DNA of 64,000 bases, taken from the NCBI RefSeq assembly GCF_023218075.1, contig NZ_JALPTB010000001.1:62001-126000 (forward strand). Reading direction: 5' to 3'. A model generated the notes under the pieces. It was not told the origin of the DNA and searched no databases. It was given only the letters and a program-made list of their open reading frames with translations. Origin of the DNA: Rhodococcus sp. HM1 (GTDB lineage Bacteria; Actinomycetota; Actinomycetes; Mycobacteriales; Mycobacteriaceae). This document shows, one piece after another, positions 9,048 through 17,012 of this stretch (the first letter of the stretch is position 1; each line of letters begins with the position of its first letter). A program made the translations under genes and the position numbers.

Positions 9048-10994
9048 ATGGGGCGATTCGGGCGCAGATCCGTGAAGCTCGCAAACTGGCGCTTGTCGTA
9101 CAAACTGACCGCGATTCTCGTAGTTCCCCTGCTCGCGGCTGTCGCTCTCGGCGCGCTGCGTATCTCCACGCAGCTGGATGAGGCCCGTCGCTTCGAATCA
9201 CTCTCCGAACAACTCGCTACTATCCCCGCGCTGTTCGACTTTTCCTACGACGTTGTCAGCGTGACGACTGCGGCGAGCCTCGGCATGCCGGCCACCGTTC
9301 AGCCGGAGCAGTTCAGGCAATCCACCGCGGACGTCCAGGCACTCGCCACTGCCGGAATCCTGGAGCCTCGAATCGTCGAGGGCCTTGCCCGCCTGATCCA
9401 AGACGGACAAACACTCCACGACACCGCGTACACCGGTGGTATGTCGGCCGAGGAACTCGATCGGCGCACGATCGACTTTCTGATCCGCTGCGAGGCGACT
9501 TTCCGTGAGTTGCTCGATCTTGCCGAGGGCACAGAGGTGCTGACCGACGGTGCCAACATGCTCAATGCCTGGAAAGCGCAACGGACGATGCTCGACCAGG
9601 CGAACGCACTCGGCTTGTTCGCCGTCGATCCCGAGACAGCACGGCTCACTGCTCAGAACGCCATGCACATCGAGGAGGCAACTCTCGGGCTGCTGCGCGG
9701 AAGTTCGCTCGATCACGGCCGGCTCGACGGCCTGCTCGAGAATCTCGTCGTCCGCCGGGCGCTGGTTGCCGATTTCGATCCTCGACGGGATTCGGGGGCG
9801 GAGTTGAGCAACGCGATGTTGGCGGCCTTTCCTCCGTACCAGGAGATGAACAGCAAGGCGATCGCGCAGATCACCGAGACTCTGGATCGGCTCACCGCCG
9901 ATGCGCGGACCTCCGCGACGCGCGACAGTATCCTCGTCGCCGCGATACTTGTGATCGCCCTCGGCGTCGCCCTTCTCGTGGCGCGTGCTCTGTCCGTTCC
10001 GATCCGGCGACTTCGCGACGGCACCCTCGCCGCCGCCCACCACGAACTGCCCGCCGCGATCGCCGCGGTCAACGACGGAACCGACATCGCCACGGTCGAA
10101 CTCACTCCCATCGAGGTGCACACCGACGAGGAAATCGGCGAACTCGCCCGCGCCGTCGACACCGTGAACTCCGAAGCCCTCCGTCTCGCCGGCGAACAGG
10201 CACACCTGCGCCGACAGATTTCGACGATGCTCGAGACCCTCGCTCGCCGCAACAAGACCCTCGTGGAACAGCAACTGTCGCTCATCGACTCCCTCGAATA
10301 CGAAGAGAAGGACCCCACCCGACTCCGGAGCCTGTTCTCCCTCGACCACCTCGCCACGCGAATGCGCCGCACCGGCGACTCGCTCCTGGTCCTGTCCGGC
10401 ACCCGGCCCCGTACCCGCACCGCGGCCACCCCGCTGGGCGACGTTCTCCGGGCCTCCGTGTCCCAGGTCGAGAACTACGACCGTGTGCGGATCGGAAGAA
10501 CACCTCACGGCTACCTCGTAGGCACCGCCGTCACGGACGTCGTGCACCTGCTCGCCGAACTCGTCGACAATGCGCTGCGGGCCTCGCCGCCGAACAGCAC
10601 CGTCACGTTCGAATTCTCATCGGCCGTCGGTGGAGGACTGCTACTCGAAATTGCAGACTGTGGCATCGGTGCACCGGCCGAAATTCTCGGCGAGATCAAC
10701 ACACGTCTCGCTGCCGGCGACAGCGCCGAAATTCATGCACCCCGGCAGATGGGCTTGTTCGTCGTCGGCCGCCTCGCTGCCCGAAACGGCATCAGCGTCC
10801 GGCTGCGGCCCACGTTCGATTCGGAGACCAACGCCGGCATCACTGCGTCCGTCTACTTCCCGGCCACGCTCCTCGCCGAGGTCCACTACGCGGAACCCGA
10901 GCAGATGAAGGAGCGTCCCCCTCGCCTACGCCGGTCCGACGATTCCGCCAGGCACGATGACGACCCCATCGCGTGGGCACCCTTCCAAGGGTGA
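9048..10994 (+). CDS. Conservon-type sensor histidine kinase-like membrane protein
   Basis: The product has 648 residues. A TM helix (about 19-39, LTAILVVPLLAAVALGALRI) is followed by a roughly 270-residue extracellular helical domain of the nitrate/nitrite-sensor type. A second TM (about 300-322), a HAMP-like linker, a coiled region (ETLARRNKTLVEQQLSLID) and a C-terminal HATPase (ELVDNALRASPPNSTV, IADCGIGAP) complete it. The phospho-acceptor region has the SLDHLATRMRR form seen in actinobacterial CvnA proteins. No response regulator or roadblock gene follows, unlike complete conservons. ATG 9048 has GGAAGGGA at 9032-9039, which favours it over ATG 9030. The signal sensed is unknown. Confidence 0.75.
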   Translation: MGRFGRRSVKLANWRLSYKLTAILVVPLLAAVALGALRISTQLDEARRFESLSEQLATIPALFDFSYDVVSVTTAASLGMPATVQPEQFRQSTADVQALATAGILEPRIVEGLARLIQDGQTLHDTAYTGGMSAEELDRRTIDFLIRCEATFRELLDLAEGTEVLTDGANMLNAWKAQRTMLDQANALGLFAVDPETARLTAQNAMHIEEATLGLLRGSSLDHGRLDGLLENLVVRRALVADFDPRRDSGAELSNAMLAAFPPYQEMNSKAIAQITETLDRLTADARTSATRDSILVAAILVIALGVALLVARALSVPIRRLRDGTLAAAHHELPAAIAAVNDGTDIATVELTPIEVHTDEEIGELARAVDTVNSEALRLAGEQAHLRRQISTMLETLARRNKTLVEQQLSLIDSLEYEEKDPTRLRSLFSLDHLATRMRRTGDSLLVLSGTRPRTRTAATPLGDVLRASVSQVENYDRVRIGRTPHGYLVGTAVTDVVHLLAELVDNALRASPPNSTVTFEFSSAVGGGLLLEIADCGIGAPAEILGEINTRLAAGDSAEIHAPRQMGLFVVGRLAARNGISVRLRPTFDSETNAGITASVYFPATLLAEVHYAEPEQMKERPPRLRRSDDSARHDDDPIAWAPFQG

Positions 10995-11076
10995 GTTCTC
11001 CCGGCACGGACGAGCGGTCGGGGATCTCACGGCCGCTCGTCCGCGAACTGCTCGATTTCGTGGTCGGAACGGAAGA

Positions 11077-11562
11077 TCAGCTCTGCGAGGTGGGTTCCCT
11101 GCACTCGTAGAATCGTGGAGTCGTGTCCACGCGGAGCCGGGTCAGTGCGCGCCGGCTGATCAGCCACCTGCCGTTCTCCAGGCGGTATTCCTCGTGATAG
11201 TGACCGTATCCGTGGAGGTGCTCCTCCTGATCCCCGTTCGTCCACCACAGTTTGTCTTCCATCGCCCAGATGCCGCGGGCTGTCGTGGCGGAGGTCAGCT
11301 CGATTTCGGGTGTGTGGCCGTGATGCACGGACGTGATCGGGACGCGGCCGTCCAGGACGCGCTTGATGGATGCGGTCACGGCGTCGGCGCCTACGACATC
11401 GTGGTCGCCGAACGTCGAACTCACGACGTCGTCCGTGTGGAGAGTCGGATAGACGTCCCATTCCTTGTTGTCCATGCACCGTAGCCGCGCCGCGAAGGTG
11501 CGCTTGATCTGTTCGATGGCCAGACACTGCTCGGCTGCGCTGAGAGTCGGTTCGATTGTCAT
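11077..11562 (-). CDS. SnoaL-like (NTF2-fold) protein
   Basis: The 161-residue single-domain protein has the SnoaL/NTF2-like pattern: an N-terminal helix pair (CLAIEQIKRTFAARLRCMDNKEWDVYP), a short DDVV strand, and a C-terminal sheet with HYHEEYRLENGRWLISRR. The fold is shared by ketosteroid isomerases, dehydratases and non-catalytic proteins, so an isomerase or hydratase role in the steroid pathway is possible only by context. It is divergent from the esterase gene, with operator site 2 between them. The ATG at 11562 fits the start of the domain. Confidence 0.8.
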   Translation of the reverse strand: MTIEPTLSAAEQCLAIEQIKRTFAARLRCMDNKEWDVYPTLHTDDVVSSTFGDHDVVGADAVTASIKRVLDGRVPITSVHHGHTPEIELTSATTARGIWAMEDKLWWTNGDQEEHLHGYGHYHEEYRLENGRWLISRRALTRLRVDTTPRFYECREPTSQS

Positions 11563-11693
11563 GGTGGCACTGTCGGTCGTGGACTCCGGAGAATGCAACG
11601 GCTGATTCCGCTGAGCGGGTGAGTAGGTCGACCACCGTCGGCCCCGTGCCGATCGGTCTCCGATACGACTGCCACTCTTCGTGTTTCGGTGGA

Positions 11694-11712
11694 TCTCCCG
11701 GAGAACGGGAGA
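11694..11712. promoter_or_regulatory. Palindromic operator, site 2 (SnoaL/esterase intergenic)
   Basis: TCTCCCG-GAGAA-CGGGAGA has arms identical to site 1 with a different spacer. A TAGCGT -10 box (11741-11746) for the esterase gene begins 28 nt after the repeat, the same distance as proposed at kshA. The repeat could also serve the divergent SnoaL-like gene. Confidence 0.72.
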
Positions 11713-11794
11713 CGGTCGTGTGCGAGTGTGTCCGGCCCCATAGCGTGAGCGGATGACGACTGGGGGATTCACTTCCGATCAGAAGGAGAAAGGC

Positions 11795-12772
11795 GTGCGC
11801 CGATCCGACCTGCACCCCGATGTCGAGGCGATGCTCTCCACCTTGGAGGCAGGATTCCCCGACGTGACACAGTATCCTGCCGCCGAGCTGCGGCAGATCA
11901 TCGTTTCGCGGCGAGCGCCGCTGACGCGGACCCCGGATATGCGGATGGCGCGGGACGTGGTGATCGACGGGCCGGGCGGTGATCTGTCTCTGCGTGTGTA
12001 CGTCCCGCACGGCGACGGGACGGCGCCGCGTCCCGTGATCGTCTTCGCGCACGGCGGCGGATTCGTCTTCTGTGACCTCGACAGCCACGACGAGTTCTGC
12101 CGATCGATGGCGGAGGCTGTGGATGTCGTCGTGGTGGCGGTCGATTACCGGTTGGCCCCGGAGAATCCGGCACCTGCGGCGATGGAAGACGTGTACGCGG
12201 CGGTGTGCTGGACGGTGGAGAACGCTAACTCCTACGGGGGTGATCCGGCACGGGTGGCGGTTGCCGGAGACAGCGCCGGCGGCAATCTTGCGGCGGCAGT
12301 CTCGGTCGCGGCGCGGGAGCGTGGCGGCCCCTCGATCGCGGCGCAGATCCTGCTGTATCCCGTGATCGGGGACGATTTCGAGACGGAGTCGTACCGGAAG
12401 TACGGCGTCGGCTACTACAACACAACGAAGGCGATGCGCTGGTACTGGGAGCAGTACGCGCCGAACGGCCGCGACAGCGCCCTCGTCGTCCCCTCTCGCG
12501 CCTCGACGTTGACGGGGCTGCCCCCCGCGCTGGTGGCCACCGCGGAACTGGACCCGCCGTGCTCGGAGGGCGAAGCCTATGCGGAGAGACTCGCCGCGGA
12601 GGGGGTGCCTGTCATCGCGCACCGCTTCGACGGGTTGTTCCATGGATTCCTCACGTTCCCGCAGCTGTCGCTGACCGGTCCTGCGCGGGAAGAGTTGTGG
12701 CAGTTGATTATCCGGATTCTCGCCCCTGCCGCTCGAGGAGCAGGCTCCGCGAGCCGATCCGGCACCAGCTGA
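11795..12772 (+). CDS. Alpha/beta-hydrolase esterase, hormone-sensitive-lipase family
   Basis: The protein has 325 residues with oxyanion-hole motif HGGGF, nucleophile elbow GDSAGG, and a probable acid and His in AELDPP and GLFHGF. Family members cleave short-chain esters. Next to two BVMOs it is a plausible esterase for a BVMO-made steroid acetate or lactone (inference). GTG 11795 is preferred because AAGGAG sits at 11783-11788. ATG 11753 is an alternative: it lies 6 nt after a TAGCGT -10 and could start a leaderless message. Confidence 0.85.
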   Translation: MRRSDLHPDVEAMLSTLEAGFPDVTQYPAAELRQIIVSRRAPLTRTPDMRMARDVVIDGPGGDLSLRVYVPHGDGTAPRPVIVFAHGGGFVFCDLDSHDEFCRSMAEAVDVVVVAVDYRLAPENPAPAAMEDVYAAVCWTVENANSYGGDPARVAVAGDSAGGNLAAAVSVAARERGGPSIAAQILLYPVIGDDFETESYRKYGVGYYNTTKAMRWYWEQYAPNGRDSALVVPSRASTLTGLPPALVATAELDPPCSEGEAYAERLAAEGVPVIAHRFDGLFHGFLTFPQLSLTGPAREELWQLIIRILAPAARGAGSASRSGTS

Positions 12773-12834
12773 CAGGACACGACCACGACAACTCGGGATG
12801 CAATGCTCGGACAACCAGGCATACGGGGATGGAA

Positions 12835-13728
12835 ATGACACAACGACTGACAGGCCGCACCGCTCTGGTGACCGGGAGCAGCCGGGGGATCGGGCGGGCA
12901 GTCGCACAGCGATTGGCCGCAGAAGGTGCCGCGGTGGTGGTCACGGCACGCTCGAGGACACCGTCGCGATCGATTCGGGACGGACGTGAGCACGTGCTCG
13001 AGGGCACGCTGGACGAGACCGTGCAGTTGATCGAGAGCGCAGGCGGCCGAGCCGTGCCGATTGCGGCGGATCTGGAGGATCCCGCGCAGCGATCCGGGCT
13101 CGTCGATGCCGCGGTGGAGGCCGTCGGCGGAATCGACATCCTCGTCAACAACGCCGGGTTCGCCGATTACTCCTCCATCGAGGACATGGGTGAGGACACC
13201 TTCGACCGCACTCTCGAGCACTATCTCAAGGTTCCTTTTCTGTTGTCGCAGGCGGTGATTCCCCGCATGCGCAAGGCCGGCGGCGGGTGGATCGTGAACA
13301 TCGGCTCGTCCACCGGGCTTCCGCCGATACGTCCCTTCCGGGAGTACAACAAGACCTCCGGCGATGTCATCTACGCGTCGGCGAAGGCCGCGTTGCATCG
13401 GTTCACCCAGGGCCTGGCCGCAGAGGTGGTCGACGACAACATCGCCGTCAATGTGGTCGGACCGTCGACGGCGATCATGACTCCGGGTGCGGCGGCGTTG
13501 CTGCCGGAGGGTTACGAGACGGAACCGGTGGAGTACCTGGCGCAGACAGTTCTGGAGATGTGCACGCTGCCGGCAGCCGAGCGCACCGGCCTCGTGGCGT
13601 TCAGCCTGCACTTTCCGTGGTCGCAGGGAATCCCGGTGATGGACCTGGACGGCCGGATCGAATTGCCGCGGCGGCAGCCTCCGGAATGGGCGAATCCGAA
13701 CATCGCCGCGGACGGGCTGGTGGTGTGA
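12835..13728 (+). CDS. Short-chain dehydrogenase/reductase
   Basis: The 297-residue classical SDR has TGSSRGIG near residues 13-20, NNAG, a catalytic Ser in IGSS and YASAK. An insertion after beta-2 (about residues 40-62, with the charged stretch TPSRSIRDGREHV) and a long C-terminal tail after the YASAK helix set it apart from typical 250-residue SDRs. The ATG at 12835 has GGGGA five bases upstream. It lies 62 bp after the esterase and directly before another SDR, so the three probably form one operon. The substrate is unknown; hydroxysteroid or a ring-cleavage intermediate is plausible. Confidence 0.82.
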   Translation: MTQRLTGRTALVTGSSRGIGRAVAQRLAAEGAAVVVTARSRTPSRSIRDGREHVLEGTLDETVQLIESAGGRAVPIAADLEDPAQRSGLVDAAVEAVGGIDILVNNAGFADYSSIEDMGEDTFDRTLEHYLKVPFLLSQAVIPRMRKAGGGWIVNIGSSTGLPPIRPFREYNKTSGDVIYASAKAALHRFTQGLAAEVVDDNIAVNVVGPSTAIMTPGAAALLPEGYETEPVEYLAQTVLEMCTLPAAERTGLVAFSLHFPWSQGIPVMDLDGRIELPRRQPPEWANPNIAADGLVV

Positions 13729-13730
13729 CC

Positions 13731-14606
13731 ATGCCGGCAGGTAAGGCGAGCGAACGGTTCTCCCACGGCGTCGCGGTGGTGACGGGTGCGGCTGCCGGAA
13801 TCGGGGAGGGTCTGGCACGTCATCTCGCATCCCTCGGAATGACGGTGGTGGTCGCGGACGTCGACTACGAGCGTGCCGTGAAGGTGGGCGACGACATCGT
13901 GGCGGCCGGCGGTCGGGCGGAACCGTACGCTGTCGACGTCGCCGATCCCGAGTCGGTGGAGGCGATGGCTGCCGAGGTGTTCGAGCGCCACGGCAGCGTG
14001 GAGCTGCTCGTGAACAACGCGGGGGTGGAGTCGGCGGGGCTCCTGTGGGAGATCGACAGAGACCGCTGGCGCCGGGTGATGCAGATCAACGTCGACGGCG
14101 TGTTCTTCTGTCTGCGGTCGTTCGTTCCGCGGATGATCGAAGCGGGTACGCCGTCGTGCATTGCGAATCTCTCTTCGGTGGGTGGGCTCAATTCCGTTGC
14201 CGTCCAGTCTCCTTACATCGTCAGCAAGCATGCCGTGTTGGCGATGACCGAATGCCTGCATCAGGATCTGTCGATTGTCGGCGCACCGATTCAGGTCAGT
14301 GCCGTCATTCCGCACTCGATTCGCAGCGAGATCTTCCTGTCGGCGCAGCGCGACGCACCAACGGAGAATGCCACCGCGAACGCGGTGTTCGAGGCGATGC
14401 AACGTGACAATGTGGAGAAGGGACTCGACCCGCTCGTCGCGGCAGAGCACATGATCGAGCAGATCGCCCGCGGCGAATTCTGGATCCATTCCGACGACGA
14501 CTTGTGCGTCGCCGCTGCACATCGACGCGGGAAGCAACTTCTCGACCTCGACCCGCCCGCAGATCCGCGGAACATGCTCACCCGGATGGGAATACCGATC
14601 GAATGA
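13731..14606 (+). CDS. Short-chain dehydrogenase/reductase
   Basis: The product is a 291-residue classical SDR with TGAAAGIG, VNNAG, a Ser in NLSSVGG and YIVSK. A C-terminal extension of about 40 residues ends in NMLTRMGIPIE. The start lies two bases after the preceding stop, implying translational coupling with the upstream SDR. It is the last gene before a strong bidirectional hairpin. The substrate cannot be assigned; context suggests oxidation of an alcohol made in steroid breakdown. Confidence 0.82.
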   Translation: MPAGKASERFSHGVAVVTGAAAGIGEGLARHLASLGMTVVVADVDYERAVKVGDDIVAAGGRAEPYAVDVADPESVEAMAAEVFERHGSVELLVNNAGVESAGLLWEIDRDRWRRVMQINVDGVFFCLRSFVPRMIEAGTPSCIANLSSVGGLNSVAVQSPYIVSKHAVLAMTECLHQDLSIVGAPIQVSAVIPHSIRSEIFLSAQRDAPTENATANAVFEAMQRDNVEKGLDPLVAAEHMIEQIARGEFWIHSDDDLCVAAAHRRGKQLLDLDPPADPRNMLTRMGIPIE

Positions 14607-14671
14607 CCGTCGTGAACCGATGGAGACAGGAGCAGCGGAGCTTCCCACGCCGGCAGGCGTGACTGTCGAAA

Positions 14672-14719
14672 GAAGGTCTCTCGTGAAGTGCAATTGCTCG
14701 AGCTTCACGAGAGACCTTC
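14672..14719. terminator. Bidirectional terminator between SDR and HsaD-like genes
   Basis: GAAGGTCTCTCGTGAAG (14672-14688) and CTTCACGAGAGACCTTC (14703-14719) are perfect 17-bp inverted arms around a 14-nt loop. They lie between two converging genes and could stop transcription from both sides. Confidence 0.85.
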
Positions 14720-14740
14720 GCTGCGTTCGGTAGAGCTTGG

Positions 14741-15613
14741 TCAGGCATCGTCCTTGCGGAGCAGGAACGCGAGCACGGCGGAGGTCCATGCCTCCTTTGC
14801 TTCGATCATCGTCCAGTGGCCGCAGTTCGGGAACACGTGCAGTTCCGCATTCGGGATGTCGCGCATCGGCAGCATCGCCATGTCGACCGGGCTGACCCGA
14901 TCGTCACGGCCCCAGGTCAGCAGCGTGGGTGCCGTGATCTTGCTCAGTTGCGCCCAGTACGGAGTCGCGCCGGAGGCTTTCGCGGCGGCCGTGTTGGCGG
15001 CAAACGCTGCGCTGCTGTACATCCGGGAAGCAATCGCGAGGGTCGTCGGGTCGGTCGCGAGGGCCCAGCGCTCCTCGATCAGTTCCTCGGTGACAACGGA
15101 CGGGTCGTACACCATCGAGTGCAACCAGCGGACCAGTCCCTCGCGGGTCGGATTGTCGGTGAACTCCATCAGCAGCCGAATTCCCTCGCCTGGGCTGGGT
15201 GCGAAAGTGTTCTTCCCGATTCCGCCGATGGTGACGAGCTTGTTCACTCGCTGTGGCGCGTTGATGGCCACGGTGGCAGCGACGATGCCACCCATCGAGT
15301 TGCCGATCATGTCGACCGGACCGTCGACACCGATCGCGTCGAGGAACACGCCCACCGACCGGCCGGCCATCGCCATCGGATGGCCGTCGCCGGGATCGCT
15401 GACACCGAAGCCCGGAAACTCCAGCACGAGGCAGCGGAAGTGCTCGGCGAAGTCCGCCAGGACACCGCGATAGTTGCGCCAGCCCGTGACTCCCGGCCCG
15501 GAACCGTGGAGCAACAGCAGCGGTGGCCCGTCACCCGCTTCGTGGTAGCGCAGTACCCCGAGGTCGGTGGCGATCTCGCGTCGTGTGGATTCGTGGGTGA
15601 GTGCTTGTGTCAT
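14741..15613 (-). CDS. hsaD: HsaD-like meta-cleavage product hydrolase
   Basis: This 290-residue alpha/beta hydrolase belongs to the C-C bond hydrolase (MCP) branch. It has the oxyanion motif HGSGPGVTGW, nucleophile S106 in GNSMGG, acid D237/D238 in WGRDDR, and H266 in NCGHW. HsaD and BphD split the dienoate formed by extradiol ring opening, so this enzyme would act directly on the product of the HsaC-like dioxygenase. It is encoded away from hsaC, divergent from a SnoaL-like gene with operator site 3 between them. The ATG at 15613 gives the standard family length. Confidence 0.88.
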   Translation of the reverse strand: MTQALTHESTRREIATDLGVLRYHEAGDGPPLLLLHGSGPGVTGWRNYRGVLADFAEHFRCLVLEFPGFGVSDPGDGHPMAMAGRSVGVFLDAIGVDGPVDMIGNSMGGIVAATVAINAPQRVNKLVTIGGIGKNTFAPSPGEGIRLLMEFTDNPTREGLVRWLHSMVYDPSVVTEELIEERWALATDPTTLAIASRMYSSAAFAANTAAAKASGATPYWAQLSKITAPTLLTWGRDDRVSPVDMAMLPMRDIPNAELHVFPNCGHWTMIEAKEAWTSAVLAFLLRKDDA

Positions 15614-15700
15614 GGTCAGTACGGTCTCAATTCGACGAGCGTCGAGACAGAGTGTTTCCCGGCCAGCGAGAGGGTAGTTCGGGTAGGTACGGAACGCGGG

Positions 15701-15719
15701 TTTCCCGTTGAGCGGGAGA
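15701..15719. promoter_or_regulatory. Palindromic operator, site 3 (HsaD/SnoaL intergenic)
   Basis: TTTCCCG-TTGAG-CGGGAGA matches sites 1 and 2 in 13 of 14 arm positions. A candidate -10 (TAGCAT, 15750-15755) for the SnoaL-like gene begins 30 nt after it and only 5 nt separate that box from the ATG. All three divergent promoter regions of the island thus carry the motif. Confidence 0.7.
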
Positions 15720-15760
15720 TGGTGGAGGGTGGGTCGGTACGCCGGTGCATAGCATGCGGT

Positions 15761-16291
15761 ATGAGCGAAACCAACTGGAGCAGAGAAGAACTCGAGAATG
15801 CGTTTCAGAACTGGCATGCAACCGTGAACCGAGCCGGTTCGGGCGAGGGGAGCTGGCGGGACTTCCTCGAACTGTTCACCGACGATGTCGTCTATGTCGA
15901 GCAGATGGCGGGTGTCCTCAACGGCAAGGACGGTGTCTGGGCGTGGGCCGAGCCGAGCCTCGCCCAGTTCCCCGGTTCGCACACCGTCGCGTTCCCCGAG
16001 CATTTCCACGTCATCGACGAAACGAACGGCACGATCGTGGCCAAACTGGACGACGTGATGAGCGATCCGGGCGACGGATCCGTGTGGTCGGCACCCCACG
16101 TGAGCATCCTGACGTACGCCGGGAACGGCAAGTTCTCCAGGCAGGAGGACATCTACGACGTCACCGGTTTCCTCGACCTCATCAAGGGGTGGGGCCGCCG
16201 CGCGATGGAACTGGGCACCTTCGATGAAGCTCAGCGCGGATGGTTCGAGCAGGTCTATCCGGAGACGGTCCCGCAAACCGTGTCCGACTGA
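15761..16291 (+). CDS. SnoaL-like (NTF2-fold) protein
   Basis: The 176-residue protein begins with an amphipathic helix (ELENAFQNWHATVNRAG). It continues with FLELFTDDVVYVEQMAGVLNG and a sheet rich in His and Asp (EHFHVIDETNGTIVAKLDD, YAGNGKFSRQEDIYD), the usual SnoaL/NTF2 cone fold. It is only distantly similar to the protein encoded at 11077. The proximity of the TAGCAT box suggests a leaderless or very short-leader message. A cyclase, dehydratase or isomerase role is possible; none can be assigned. Confidence 0.8.
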   Translation: MSETNWSREELENAFQNWHATVNRAGSGEGSWRDFLELFTDDVVYVEQMAGVLNGKDGVWAWAEPSLAQFPGSHTVAFPEHFHVIDETNGTIVAKLDDVMSDPGDGSVWSAPHVSILTYAGNGKFSRQEDIYDVTGFLDLIKGWGRRAMELGTFDEAQRGWFEQVYPETVPQTVSD

Positions 16292-16300
16292 GGTCGAGGA

Positions 16301-16335
16301 AGCGTCGAGCCTGCGACAGTAGCGGGCTCGACGCT
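16301..16335. terminator. Hairpin terminator between converging genes
   Basis: AGCGTCGAGCC (16301-16311) pairs perfectly with GGCTCGACGCT (16325-16335) around a 13-nt loop. It lies between the stop of the SnoaL-like gene and the stop of the response regulator on the other strand. Confidence 0.8.
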
Positions 16336-16358
16336 CGAGAGACGGGGTGCCGGCGCTG

Positions 16359-17012
16359 TCACGGCTGCAGGCCCGAGCGGATCGCGAACACCACCAGTTG
16401 TGCTCGGTCGCGCGCGCCGAGTTTGATCATCGCGCGCGACACGTGTGTGCGGACGGTGTCGGGACTGACCACCAGCTCGTCGGCGATCTCCTTGTTCGAC
16501 CGCCCTGTCGCAACCCACGCGACGACCTCGCGTTCCCGTGCCGTGAGGTCCGCCATGCGGGGGTGGGGTTGCACAGTGTCCTGCGTGTGGACGAAGTGCT
16601 CGATCACGCGTCGGGTGACCGACGGCGCGAGCAGTGATCCTCCGTCGGCGACGACCCGGACGGCATCGAGCAGGGCCGTCGGTTCGGCATCTTTGAGCAG
16701 GAACCCGCTCGCGCCGGCGTGCAAGGCCTCGAAGACGTATTCGTCGAGTTCGAACGTCGTGAGCATCACGACGCGGACGTCCCTCAACACGGGATCGGCG
16801 GTGATCCGACGCAGCACTTCGAGGCCGTCGGGGGCAGGCATGCGGATATCGCACAGGACGACGTCGGGGTGGGTGCGCGCGATGACCGCGAGTGCTTCAC
16901 CACCGTCGCCGGCTTCGCCCACGACCTCGATTTCGGGTTCGGCGGCGAACAGCGTTCGTAGGCCCACCCGGACGAGCGTCTGATCGTCGACGAGCACCAC
17001 CCGCACGGTCAT
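16359..17012 (-). CDS. NarL/LuxR-family response regulator
   Basis: The 217-residue regulator has a receiver domain with acidic pocket D9/D10, phospho-acceptor D55 (LCDIRMP) and conserved Lys in FLLKD. A C-terminal LuxR helix-turn-helix (LTAREREVVAWVATGRSNKEIADELVVS, about 150-210) follows. Its ATG overlaps the stop of the histidine kinase by four bases, marking a co-translated two-component pair. The divergent ABC exporter is the likely target; this is inferred from position. Confidence 0.93.
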   Translation of the reverse strand: MTVRVVLVDDQTLVRVGLRTLFAAEPEIEVVGEAGDGGEALAVIARTHPDVVLCDIRMPAPDGLEVLRRITADPVLRDVRVVMLTTFELDEYVFEALHAGASGFLLKDAEPTALLDAVRVVADGGSLLAPSVTRRVIEHFVHTQDTVQPHPRMADLTAREREVVAWVATGRSNKEIADELVVSPDTVRTHVSRAMIKLGARDRAQLVVFAIRSGLQP

